A stretch of 64,000 nt of DNA, taken from contig CP030158.1 in the NCBI GenBank assembly GCA_003285105.1, positions 2,580,501 through 2,644,500 on the forward strand, in the 5' to 3' direction. Under the pieces are notes generated by a model that did not search any database, was not told the origin of the DNA, and saw only the letters and a program-made list of their open reading frames with translations. Shown here one piece after another: positions 7,941 to 15,425 of this stretch. Position numbers and translations under genes: made by a program. The DNA comes from Roseithermus sacchariphilus. GTDB lineage: Bacteria; Bacteroidota; Rhodothermia; Rhodothermales; MEBIC09517. Numbering within the stretch: the first letter of the stretch is position 1; each line of letters starts with the position of its first letter.

Positions 7941-9050
7941 ATGTCACTCTGGCGCAAGATCAAAGGCGAACTGATCGACATCATCGAATGGCTCGATGAT
8001 TCGCGGGATACCATGGTCTACCGCTTCGAGCGGTACGACAACGAAATCAAATATGGGGCCAAACTGATCGTTCGCGAAGGGCAGGCTGCCGTCTTCGTCA
8101 ACAAGGGAGCCCTGGCCGACGTCTTTCCGCCCGGCACCTACACGCTGCAGACCGACAACCTGCCCATCCTCTCGACCCTGCAGGGATGGAAGCACGGCTT
8201 CGAGAGCCCCTTCAAGGCGGAAGTCTACTTCGTCAACACGCGGCAATTCACCGACCTGAAGTGGGGCACGCGCAACCCGATCATGCTCCGCGATCCCGAG
8301 TTCGGGCCGATCCGGCTGCGAGCCTTCGGGACGTACGCCATCCGCGTCAGCGACCCCGGCACCTTCATCCGCGAGATCGTCGGCACGGACGGACATTTTA
8401 CCGCCGACGGCATCACGAACCAGCTCCGCAACCTCGTCGTCAGCCGCTTCACCGATGTCCTGGCCGAGAGCGGGCTGGCCGCGCTGGACCTGGCGGCCAA
8501 CTACGACGAGCTGGGCGACTTCGTGGCGGAGCGCATCCGGCCGGATTTCCAGGCCTACGGCCTCGATCTGACGTCGATGCTGGTCGAGAACATCTCGCTG
8601 CCGCCGGCCGTCGAGGAGGCGCTCGACAAGCGCACGAGCATGGGTGTCATCGGCAACCTGGGGGCGTACACCCAGTACCAGGCCGCCCAGGCGATGGAGC
8701 AGGCCGCCAGGAACCCGGCGGGCGGCGGGGCGGCCGAGGGGATGGGCCTGGGGATGGGGTTCGCCATGGCCGGTCAGATGGCGCAGGGGTTCGGGCAGGC
8801 CGCGCAACCGGCCTCGCCGCCGCCACCCCCGCCGCCCGTGGCTTTCCACGTGGCCGTGGACGGGCAGACGACGGGGCCGTTCGATGTGAACACCCTGGCC
8901 CAGCAGGCACGGGCCGGGCAGTTCACCCCGGACTCCCTCGTCTGGAAAGCCGGCTTCGAGGGCTGGAAAAGGGCCGGAGACGTCCCGGAGCTGCAGGCCG
9001 TCTTCGCGCAGACCCCGCCGCCTCCGCCGCCTCCCCCGCCGACGTCGTAA
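7941..9050 (+). CDS. SPFH-domain protein with C-terminal GYF_2-like domain (YdjI-like)
   Basis: The protein has 369 residues. ATG 7941 is chosen over an open frame upstream because of the GGAGG just before it and the conserved 'MSLWRKIKGELIDIIEW' start. The SPFH/band-7 domain spans about residues 30-230 ('VREGQAAVFVNKG', 'VYFVNTRQFTDLKWGT', 'YGLDLTSMLVENISLP'). A Gly/Ala/Met-rich stretch and a poly-Pro hinge (about 291-299) lead to a GYF_2-type domain (300-357; 'GPFDVNTLAQQARAGQFTPDSLVWKAG'), and the tail is poly-Pro. The layout matches the 'virion core protein' YdjI family that acts with zinc-ribbon proteins at the membrane. The next gene is such a partner. No hydrophobic anchor is present in this protein itself. 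Confidence 0.85.
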   Translation: MSLWRKIKGELIDIIEWLDDSRDTMVYRFERYDNEIKYGAKLIVREGQAAVFVNKGALADVFPPGTYTLQTDNLPILSTLQGWKHGFESPFKAEVYFVNTRQFTDLKWGTRNPIMLRDPEFGPIRLRAFGTYAIRVSDPGTFIREIVGTDGHFTADGITNQLRNLVVSRFTDVLAESGLAALDLAANYDELGDFVAERIRPDFQAYGLDLTSMLVENISLPPAVEEALDKRTSMGVIGNLGAYTQYQAAQAMEQAARNPAGGGAAEGMGLGMGFAMAGQMAQGFGQAAQPASPPPPPPPVAFHVAVDGQTTGPFDVNTLAQQARAGQFTPDSLVWKAGFEGWKRAGDVPELQAVFAQTPPPPPPPPPTS

Positions 9051-9123
9051 TCCTGATGCAGGGCATCCTGATGCAGGGCATCCTGATGCAGGGCATCCTG
9101 ATGCAGAGCATCCTGATGCAGGG
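9051..9123 (+). repeat. 15-bp tandem repeat directly after a stop codon
   Basis: TCCTGATGCAGGGCA is repeated 4.9 times starting at the base after the TAA of the SPFH gene. The fourth copy has one substitution (GAGCA). Each unit contains the near-palindrome TGATGCA and an in-phase TGA. It is not a CRISPR array because there are no spacers. Confidence 0.85.
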
Positions 9124-9217
9124 CCATGGACGGACGACCGGAGGCGCGGCGCGGCCAGGTCATCCGGCTGCCCGCCCGCTTCGCCTTTCGTTTTCTGCGT
9201 CCCTGGCGTGATCCGGC

Positions 9218-10327
9218 ATGGAGCCTCCGTTTCCCTCTTCTGCGGCCCCCCGTACGTTTCCCTGCCGGCAGTGTGGTGCGTCGCTGGCTTACCAGCCCGG
9301 CACGGAGCTGCTGAAATGCCCGTATTGCGGGTATGAGAACCACATCGAAGCCCGCCAGGACCCCATCGAGGAGCGGGACTTCCGTGCGGTGCTGGCCGAG
9401 CAGGAGGCCCGGGAAGATCACATCGAGGTCCTGACGGTGCACTGCGAACAGTGCGGCGCCGAGACGACGCTCGACCCGAACGTGACGGCCGATACCTGCC
9501 CGTTCTGTGACACGCCGTTCGTCCAGACGGCCGTCTCCCAGCGCATCGTCAAGCCGCAGGCCCTGCTGCCCTTCCGTGTCACGCGGGAGGAGGCGCAGGC
9601 GGCGTTTCGAAAATGGATCCGCGGGCTCTGGTTCGCCCCGAACGACGTCAAACGCTATGCCCGCCGGGAGGAGCGCCTCGCGGGCATGTACATCCCGCAC
9701 TGGACCTACGATGCCGTGACGACGACGGCCTACACCGGGCAGCGCGGCGAGTATTACTACGTCTCCGAAACCTATACGGCCATCGAGAACGGCAAGCCCG
9801 TCACCCGGAGGCGACAGGTCCGTAAGACGCGCTGGTACCCGGCTTCCGGCGTCGTCCACAACCGCTTCGACGATGTCCTCGTCTGTGCCAGCAACTCGCT
9901 GCCGCGCAAGTACATCACCGCGCTGGAGCCGTGGGACCTGGAGGCGCTGACGCCCTACGACGATGCCTACCTCAGCGGCTTCCGCGCCGAGAGTTACAGC
10001 GTGGACCTGGAGATGGGCTTCGGCATCGCGGCGAGCCGCATGGAGCCGGTGATCGACGCAACCATCCGGCAGGATATCGGCGGGGATACGCAGCGCATCC
10101 TGTCCAAACGGACGCGCTACGACGACATCACGTTCAAGCACCTGTTGCTGCCCGTCTGGATCAGCGCGTATCGGTACCGCGACAGGGTCTACCGCTTCAT
10201 GATCAACGCCCGGACCGGCGAGGTGCAGGGCGAGCGGCCCTGGAGCTGGGTCAAGATCACGCTGGCCGTCCTCGCCGGGCTGATCGTGGCGGCCGTGGTG
10301 GCGTACCTCTACAGCCAGTCCCGCTGA
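9218..10327 (+). CDS. Double zinc-ribbon protein with C-terminal membrane anchor (YdjG-like)
   Basis: The protein has 369 residues. Two zinc ribbons open it: Cys16/Cys19 with Cys34/Cys37, and Cys76/Cys79 with Cys94/Cys97. A long soluble middle domain follows, with conserved 'MYIPHWTYDA' and 'HLLLPVWISAYRYRD' strands. One transmembrane helix (about 344-365) precedes a short basic tail. Similar proteins are often misnamed 'replication restart/PriA-like' because of the ribbons; no helicase motif exists here. In Bacillus the related YdjG works with the SPFH protein YdjI and a PspA-type protein at the membrane, so the adjacency to the SPFH gene supports a joint envelope-stress role. No PspA gene is next to it here. 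Confidence 0.8.
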   Translation: MEPPFPSSAAPRTFPCRQCGASLAYQPGTELLKCPYCGYENHIEARQDPIEERDFRAVLAEQEAREDHIEVLTVHCEQCGAETTLDPNVTADTCPFCDTPFVQTAVSQRIVKPQALLPFRVTREEAQAAFRKWIRGLWFAPNDVKRYARREERLAGMYIPHWTYDAVTTTAYTGQRGEYYYVSETYTAIENGKPVTRRRQVRKTRWYPASGVVHNRFDDVLVCASNSLPRKYITALEPWDLEALTPYDDAYLSGFRAESYSVDLEMGFGIAASRMEPVIDATIRQDIGGDTQRILSKRTRYDDITFKHLLLPVWISAYRYRDRVYRFMINARTGEVQGERPWSWVKITLAVLAGLIVAAVVAYLYSQSR

Positions 10328-10490
10328 GGACGTTCGGACCGCTTCGGCTGCCGCCGCTTCGGCCGCGGGGCATGACCGCTTCGGCGGTGAAATGACGAAT
10401 AGAGAAGTGGGAACCCGTAGAGTAGGCAGCCGCCGTGTCGACGCGCCGGGGTTGCCGTTCGTGCATCGCTCATCCAACCCTCCCATCACC

Positions 10491-11603
10491 ATGAAACACG
10501 GTACTGCCGGTCGCCTCGTACTCCTGCTGCTCGGCTGGAGCCTGCTGGCCCTGCCCCCTGACGTGCACGCGCAAGACGTCCCGACGACGTCGGTCGACTT
10601 CCGGGCCACCTCGGCCAGCATCGCCGAGGGCGCGACGAGCGTGGCCCTCGATGCGACGCTCACCTTCACGCTGGACAAACCCCTGCCCGATGAGGCGACG
10701 CTGGCAGAGTTTTCCATCGAGAGCATCGAGGATCTGATCATCGGTGCCGGCGAGGATGCCGTGGTGGGTAGCTCGGTCAGCGGGGACCGCCGGGAGGTCA
10801 CCTACCAGCTGGCCCTCGACCCCTCGACGGACTATGCCATCGGCTTCTGGGGCTTTACCTACGTCTACAACAACGCATCCGACTGGACGTATGGCTTCAA
10901 TCCCTTCGCCGTGAACTTCACCACGGCCGAGGCCTTCGGAGATGCCACCCTCACCGGCACGCTGTACCTGGATCCGGTGACGTACCCGGACGTGAACCCG
11001 GACTTCACCAGCGCGCTGGTCATCATCACGGGCGTGGACCAGGACAACGACTACCTGAGCGTCGTGGCGGATGTCTCCAACCAGTACACGGTGAATGTCG
11101 TCCGCCCGGGCAGTTACTCGATCCAGGCGCTGTACTACGGCCCCTCCACCGTGGCGCCCTTCCAGGCCGTCTTCGGCGCCCACGATGGGGATGGCGATGG
11201 CGTGACCTTCTTCGACAATCCGCTGGAGATCCTGGAGGACACGGTCGTCGTCGCGGCGGGGGCGACGGTCACGGCCGACATCGAGATGGCCGGCTACTTC
11301 TTCGAGATCGGCACGGCGGCCGAGGGGGCGCCGGAGAGGCCGGGGACGGTGCTGGGCCCCGGTGCGCCCAACCCGGTCCAGACGCGCACGACGATTCCGT
11401 TCGAGCTGAGCGCGCCGCAGCCGGTGCGGCTGGCCGTCTACGACGTGCTGGGCCGGGAGGTGGCCGTGCTGGTCGACGGGGTGCGCGCGGCGGGCCGGCA
11501 CGCGGCGGTGTTCGAGGCGGCGCATCTGCCGAGCGGGCTGTACCTGGTCCGGCTCGAGACGCCGCAGGGATCGCGGACGCGCTCGCTCGTGATCACGCGC
11601 TGA
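10491..11603 (+). CDS. Secreted protein with Ig-like domain and type IX sorting domain
   Basis: The protein has 370 residues. ATG 10491 gives a typical signal peptide ending 'VHAQD'; an upstream in-frame ATG (10392) would add 33 residues that look non-coding. Residues about 25-140 resemble an SbsA/Big_5-type Ig-like domain ('SIAEGATSVALDATLTFTLDKPL'). A beta-rich middle follows ('GTLYLDP', 'YTVNVVRPGSYSIQALYYG', and 'HDGDGDGV', which looks like a calcium-binding loop). The C-terminus is a type IX sorting domain ('APNPVQTRTTIPFELS', 'YDVLGREVAVL', 'PSGLYLVRLE'). It is exported to the surface; its substrate or partner is unknown. Confidence 0.82.
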   Translation: MKHGTAGRLVLLLLGWSLLALPPDVHAQDVPTTSVDFRATSASIAEGATSVALDATLTFTLDKPLPDEATLAEFSIESIEDLIIGAGEDAVVGSSVSGDRREVTYQLALDPSTDYAIGFWGFTYVYNNASDWTYGFNPFAVNFTTAEAFGDATLTGTLYLDPVTYPDVNPDFTSALVIITGVDQDNDYLSVVADVSNQYTVNVVRPGSYSIQALYYGPSTVAPFQAVFGAHDGDGDGVTFFDNPLEILEDTVVVAAGATVTADIEMAGYFFEIGTAAEGAPERPGTVLGPGAPNPVQTRTTIPFELSAPQPVRLAVYDVLGREVAVLVDGVRAAGRHAAVFEAAHLPSGLYLVRLETPQGSRTRSLVITR

Positions 11604-11646
11604 GTGGCCGGCCCCGGTGTCCGTCGGAAAAGCCCGCCGCAAAAAA

Positions 11647-11676
11647 AGCCCGAAGCCGTTTCGATGGCTTCGGGCT
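11647..11676. terminator. Bidirectional intrinsic terminator
   Basis: AGCCCGAAGCC (11647-11657) pairs perfectly with GGCTTCGGGCT (11666-11676) around an 8-base loop. A run of T follows on the plus strand and a run of seven A precedes it, so the hairpin can stop transcription of the secreted-protein gene from the left and of icd from the right. Confidence 0.9.
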
Positions 11677-11704
11677 TTTCTGGTTGGATGGGAGGCGGGG
11701 GGCC

Positions 11705-12964
11705 TCAGCCCATGTTTTCCACCAGCGCCTGGCCGAACTCGCTGCACTTGAGCAGCGTCGCACCCTCCATCAGCCGCTCGAAGTCGTACGTGACGCGCTT
11801 CTGGCCGATGGTCTTCTCCATGGCGTGGATGATCAGGTCGGCCGCCTCGTTCCAGCCCAGGTAGCGGAACATCATCTCGCCCGAGAGGATGACCGACGAC
11901 GGGTTGACCTTGTCCTGGCCGGCATATTTGGGGGCGGTGCCGTGCGTGGCCTCGAAGACGGCCTGCCCGGTGGTGTAGTTGATATTGGCCCCGGGGGCGA
12001 TGCCGATGCCGCCCACCTGCGCCGCCAGCGCGTCCGAGATGTAGTCCCCGTTCAGGTTCATCGTGGCGATGACCTCGTATTCGGAGGGCCGGGTGAGGAT
12101 CTGCTGCAGGAAGGCGTCGGCGATGACGTCCTTGACGATGATCTCATGGCCGTCGTCGAGGCGGATGACCTGCCAGGGGCCGCCGTCGAGGTCCTCGGCG
12201 CCGTAGTGATCCTTCGCCACCTGGTAGCCCCAGTCCCGGAAGGCGCCCTCGGTGAACTTCATGATGTTGCCTTTGTGGACGAGCGTGACGCTCTTCTTGC
12301 GCTGCTCGATGGCGTAATCGATGGCCGCCCGGACGAGCCGGGCCGTGCCCTCCTGCGAGATGGGTTTGATGCCGATGCCGCTGGTATCCGGGAAGCGGAT
12401 CTTCTCGTAGCGGTCGGGGAACGCCTCTTTGAAGAGCCGCTTGAAGCGCTCGGCGTCCTCGGTGCCGCTCTTGAACTCGATGCCGGCGTAGATGTCCTCC
12501 GAGTTCTCCCGGAAGATGATCATGTCCACCTGTTCCGGGTGTTTCACCGGGGAGGGGACGCCGTTGAAGTACCGCACCGGGCGCACGCAGGCGTAGAGGT
12601 CGAGCTGCTGGCGCAGGGCGACGTTCAGCGAGCGGATGCCGCCGCCGACGGGCGTGGTGAGGGGGCCTTTGATGGCGACGAGGTACTCCTGGATGGCCGT
12701 CAGCGTATCCTCGGGCAGCCACTCGCCGAAGGTGTTGTAGGCTTTCTCGCCGGCATACACCTCGAACCAGACGATCTCACGCCGGCCGCCGTAGGCCTTG
12801 CGCACGGCACCGTCGAAGACAAGCTGCGCGGCGCGCCAGATGTCCGGGCCGGTGCCGTCGCCCTCGATGAACGGGAGGATGGGATGATCCGGCACCTGCA
12901 GCGTGCCGTCTTTCATGACGATCTTCTCGCCGCGCGCGGGCGGGGTAAGGTGCGTGTAAGCCAT
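11705..12964 (-). CDS. icd: NADP-dependent isocitrate dehydrogenase
   Basis: The protein has 419 residues, close in length and sequence to Escherichia coli Icd. It oxidatively decarboxylates isocitrate to 2-oxoglutarate in the tricarboxylic acid cycle in the cytoplasm. The substrate-binding serine in 'GGGIRSLN' is Ser112, the position that IDH kinase phosphorylates in enterics. Metal-binding and active-site segments '[19 protein letters not shown]' and '[13 protein letters not shown]' are intact. NADP preference is supported by the Lys346-Tyr347 pair and by Tyr393/Arg397 in 'TYDFERLM'. It is a single gene ending in the shared terminator. Confidence 0.97.
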   Translation of the reverse strand: MAYTHLTPPARGEKIVMKDGTLQVPDHPILPFIEGDGTGPDIWRAAQLVFDGAVRKAYGGRREIVWFEVYAGEKAYNTFGEWLPEDTLTAIQEYLVAIKGPLTTPVGGGIRSLNVALRQQLDLYACVRPVRYFNGVPSPVKHPEQVDMIIFRENSEDIYAGIEFKSGTEDAERFKRLFKEAFPDRYEKIRFPDTSGIGIKPISQEGTARLVRAAIDYAIEQRKKSVTLVHKGNIMKFTEGAFRDWGYQVAKDHYGAEDLDGGPWQVIRLDDGHEIIVKDVIADAFLQQILTRPSEYEVIATMNLNGDYISDALAAQVGGIGIAPGANINYTTGQAVFEATHGTAPKYAGQDKVNPSSVILSGEMMFRYLGWNEAADLIIHAMEKTIGQKRVTYDFERLMEGATLLKCSEFGQALVENMG

Positions 12965-13057
12965 GATGGAAAGGGGTTGAAGTCCAGACCGTACGAAACC
13001 GCCCGGAAAATGTGAAAAAGAGGCGCTAAAATCGACAATGGAAAATTCATAAAGAGC

Positions 13058-13188
13058 GGTCAGCGATCAGCGGTCAGCGGTCAGCGATCAGCCAGCAGGC
13101 TTGACGCGGTGGTGCCCGCCGCGCAGCTTCGGCTGACGGCTGACGGCTGACGGCTGACGGCTGACGGCTGACGGCTGACGGCTGACGG
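13058..13188. repeat. Facing heptad arrays between icd and the glycosyltransferase
   Basis: Five NNNCAGC units (GGTCAGC, GATCAGC) at 13058-13092 face eight perfect CTGACGG units at 13133-13188 across about 40 bp. Because NNNCAGC and GCTGNNN are reverse complements, the two arms could pair into a long imperfect hairpin. The array ends 8 bases beyond the stop codon of the minus-strand glycosyltransferase gene and lies about 95 bp upstream of icd. Confidence 0.85.
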
Positions 13189-13196
13189 CTTCGCCC

Positions 13197-13973
13197 TCAC
13201 AGCCGCCCCAGCAGGGAGCGGAGGCGCAGTTCCCAGACTTTCCAGGCGGCTTCGCGGACGATGGCTTTGCTCATCTTCGACTGCCCCTCGGTGCGTTCGG
13301 TGAAGACGATGGGCACCTCCTGGAGGCGGAAGCCCGCGCGCCAGGCCCGGTAGTTCATCTCGATCTGGAACGAATAGCCGTTCGACTTCACCCGGTCCAG
13401 GTCGATGGCGGCCAGCACGCGCCGGTGGAAGCATTTGAACCCGGCCGTGGCATCGAAGACGGGCAGGCCCGTGATGGTGCGGGTGTAGATGCTGGCGCCG
13501 TAGGACAGGACGAGCCGCCCGATGGGCCAGTTCATCACCCGGACGCCGTCGACGTACCGCGAGCCGATGGCCAGGTCCGCCTCACCGGCCCGGACCGGAG
13601 CCAGCAGCCGCGGCAGATCCGCCGGGTCGTGCGAGTGATCGGCATCCATCTCGCAGACGTAGGCGAAGTCGTGTTCCAGCGCGAACCGAAAGCCCGTCAC
13701 GTAGGCCGATCCCAGCCCGAGCTTGCCGCTGCGCTCGATCAGGTGGACGCGGCCGGGGAAGCGAGCCTGTACGTCCCGGACGACCGCCGCGGTGCCGTCC
13801 GGCGAGGCATCGTCCACGATCAGGACGGAGAAGTCCCCCGGCTGGGCGAGCACCTCGGTCAGGACGACGGCGATGTTCTCGGCCTCGTTGTAGGTCGGGA
13901 TGACGACGAGGGCCCGGTCGGAGGGCGGGGCGGCGGGGTCGGGGGGCGCGGGCAGGGGGGTAGACAAGGACAC
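13197..13973 (-). CDS. Family 2 glycosyltransferase, polyprenol monophosphomannose synthase-like
   Basis: The likely start is GTG 13973, 51 bases downstream of a promoter-like box, giving 258 residues. The frame is open far upstream but that part reads as non-coding. The GT-A fold is clear: 'LVVIPTYNEAENI' at the start, 'VDDASPDGTA', the DXD-type 'EMDADHSHDP', 'AIGSRYVDG' and 'AGFKCFHRRVL'. The C-terminal 'EVPIVFTERTEGQSKMS' is typical of dolichol/polyprenol-phosphate mannose synthases. No extra transmembrane domain follows, so this is the soluble or peripheral form. It would transfer a sugar, probably mannose, from a nucleotide donor to a lipid carrier for envelope glycosylation; the donor is inferred. 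Confidence 0.88.
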   Translation of the reverse strand: MSLSTPLPAPPDPAAPPSDRALVVIPTYNEAENIAVVLTEVLAQPGDFSVLIVDDASPDGTAAVVRDVQARFPGRVHLIERSGKLGLGSAYVTGFRFALEHDFAYVCEMDADHSHDPADLPRLLAPVRAGEADLAIGSRYVDGVRVMNWPIGRLVLSYGASIYTRTITGLPVFDATAGFKCFHRRVLAAIDLDRVKSNGYSFQIEMNYRAWRAGFRLQEVPIVFTERTEGQSKMSKAIVREAAWKVWELRLRSLLGRL

Positions 13974-14024
13974 CAGGGCTTTCCGGACGGACGAAGGCAG
14001 CGGACCCGGCAGGAGGGCCGGGCC

Positions 14025-14031
14025 CAAGATA
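14025..14031 (-). promoter_or_regulatory. TATCTTG box upstream of the glycosyltransferase gene (minus strand)
   Basis: On the minus strand the sequence reads CGTATCTTGGG. It lies between the stop codon of the anti-sigma gene and the glycosyltransferase GTG, suggesting the glycosyltransferase has its own promoter in addition to any read-through from the sigma operon. Confidence 0.55.
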
Positions 14032-14049
14032 CGAAAGGAAGCGGCTCCG

Positions 14050-14358
14050 TCACGAGGGGTCGGCGGCGTCCGCGTCGGGCGGGGGCGCGTCGAGGTGCCG
14101 TTGGAGGAACGCCAGCGTGAGGTCGGCCAGCTCGGCGGGCGGCGGGGGGAGCTGCTCGGCTTCCCGCACCAGGGCGATGGTGTGCCGGTACTGTGCCAGG
14201 TAGGCCGAGCAGTTGGCACAGTGCGCGAGGTGGGCTTCGAAGCGGGCGCGGAGCCGGTCCGGCAGCGCGTCGTCCAGATACGCGACGATGAAGCGGTTGA
14301 CGTCCTCGCACGAGAGCGGGGGGCGGAACAACCGACGCAGGAAGGCAGGAGCTTTCAT
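14050..14358 (-). CDS. Zinc-finger anti-sigma factor (ZAS/zf-HC2 type)
   Basis: The protein has 102 residues and is located 12 bases downstream of the sigma factor gene. It carries the HXXXCXXC zinc signature His43, Cys47, Cys50 in 'HLAHCANC', with an upstream Cys17 in the expected position. There is no transmembrane helix; the C-terminal half is Pro/Ala/Asp-rich. It should be a cytoplasmic anti-sigma that sequesters its operon partner and may respond to redox state or another cytoplasmic signal. The signal is not readable from the sequence. Confidence 0.88.
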   Translation of the reverse strand: MKAPAFLRRLFRPPLSCEDVNRFIVAYLDDALPDRLRARFEAHLAHCANCSAYLAQYRHTIALVREAEQLPPPPAELADLTLAFLQRHLDAPPPDADAADPS

Positions 14359-14370
14359 CGGGGGCGGTGC

Positions 14371-15075
14371 TCAGGATAGGTGTTCGCTCAGCAGCGCACG
14401 GAGGGCCTGGCGGGCGCGGTGGAGGCGGACACGCACGGCCCCCTCGCTGATGCCGAGGATCGCTGCCGTCTCGGTGGTCGAGCGCTCCTCCAGATCCCGG
14501 AGGACGACGACGGTGCGGTAGATGTCCGGGAGCCGGTCGATGGCCTCGTGGACGAGGCGGTGCAGTTCCGTGCGCTCCGCGGCCTGCTGCGGATTCCAGG
14601 GCTGGTAGCGGCTCACGTACATGCCGTTGCGGAAGGTCGGCTGCAGGCGGTCGATGTCCTGCTCGTCCAGCACGTCCTGCCGGCGGAGCCGGCGTGCTGC
14701 GGCCCGGGCCTGGTTGATGCCGATGGCGTAGAGCCAGGTCGTGAAGCGGGCCTCCCGGCGGAAGGTCGCCAGGCGCTGATAGGCCTGCAAAAAGGTTTCC
14801 TGCATGACACTCCGGGCTTCGTCCTCGTCCCGGACGATGCGGAGGATGACCTGGAACAGCCGGGGGCTCTCCCGGCGGACCAGCAGAGCGAAGGCCTGCC
14901 GGTCGCCGCTGAGGAGCGCCTCCAGGTCGATCGGGTCGTTGGATGCGGCGTCGGCGGAGGGCACGGCAGGTTTTCGTGGGTGAGCGGGGGCTTCCGTTAC
15001 ATCGGGCAACCCGGCAGCAGCCCGGCGGGCGTTGCGGGAGGTCGGCGCCGGGAGCCGTCGGGGGCGGTCGGGCAC
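14371..15075 (-). CDS. ECF-type RNA polymerase sigma factor
   Basis: The longest frame gives 234 residues. The first 37 are low-complexity, and a GTG at 14964 would give a more usual length of 197. Region 2 is clear ('ALLVRRESPRLFQVILRIVRDEDEARSVMQETFLQAY', with 'FTTWLYAIGINQAR' for promoter melting), then region 4 with 'LPDIYRTVVVLRDLEERSTTETAAILGISEGAVRVRLHRARQ' as the -35-binding helix-turn-helix. The linker between them includes 'MYVSRYQPWNPQQAAER'. It directs RNA polymerase to a stress or envelope regulon and is held by the anti-sigma encoded next to it. Confidence 0.93.
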   Translation of the reverse strand: MPDRPRRLPAPTSRNARRAAAGLPDVTEAPAHPRKPAVPSADAASNDPIDLEALLSGDRQAFALLVRRESPRLFQVILRIVRDEDEARSVMQETFLQAYQRLATFRREARFTTWLYAIGINQARAAARRLRRQDVLDEQDIDRLQPTFRNGMYVSRYQPWNPQQAAERTELHRLVHEAIDRLPDIYRTVVVLRDLEERSTTETAAILGISEGAVRVRLHRARQALRALLSEHLS

Positions 15076-15192
15076 AAGGTCGGCGGCGGCCCGGTCATCA
15101 TCAAGTCGACGCGCTGTGTCCTTTCGGCCCGGAGTTCGTTGTGTCGTGTCCTGTGGAGAAGCCGCGAAGAACGTGGGACTGAGGAGGGGAAC

Positions 15193-15425
15193 CCGTATAT
15201 TTACCGGGCTCGACCGGGATGGTGTTAAAAAGCCGTAAATCCGGGGGGCGCCCCGCGAAAGCGGGACGGGTTGGTGAAAGCGCGGTGAAACCGCTTCGCC
15301 CCCCTCGAATACAACAAAGGCTACGCGCTTCGAGCCCCACGGCCGTCTTCGTCCGCGCGCCTGCGTGCGGTGCCAGAGCGGCGGAAGCCAGCATTACGTG
15401 TCAACCCGTCAAAGCTGTAAGGAAT
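15193..15425 (+). promoter_or_regulatory. Promoter-like box and ~225-nt structured leader of the pyruvate dehydrogenase operon
   Basis: TATATTTA at 15193-15200 resembles the -7 box seen before other genes. The leader to the ATG at 15426 contains two stable hairpins: CCCGC-GAAA-GCGGG (15252-15265), which has a GNRA-type tetraloop, and GCGGT-GAA-ACCGC (15282-15294). I could not match it to a known riboswitch consensus. The rest of the 15076-15425 gap shows no gene. Confidence 0.4.

Noticed and set aside
9051-9123. Short direct repeats as a possible CRISPR array
   Set aside because: Units are contiguous 15-mers without spacers and no cas gene is present.
15193-15425. Known riboswitch in the pdhA leader
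   Set aside because: Hairpins are present but none of the consensus elements of cobalamin, thiamine-diphosphate, SAM or lysine riboswitches could be found.
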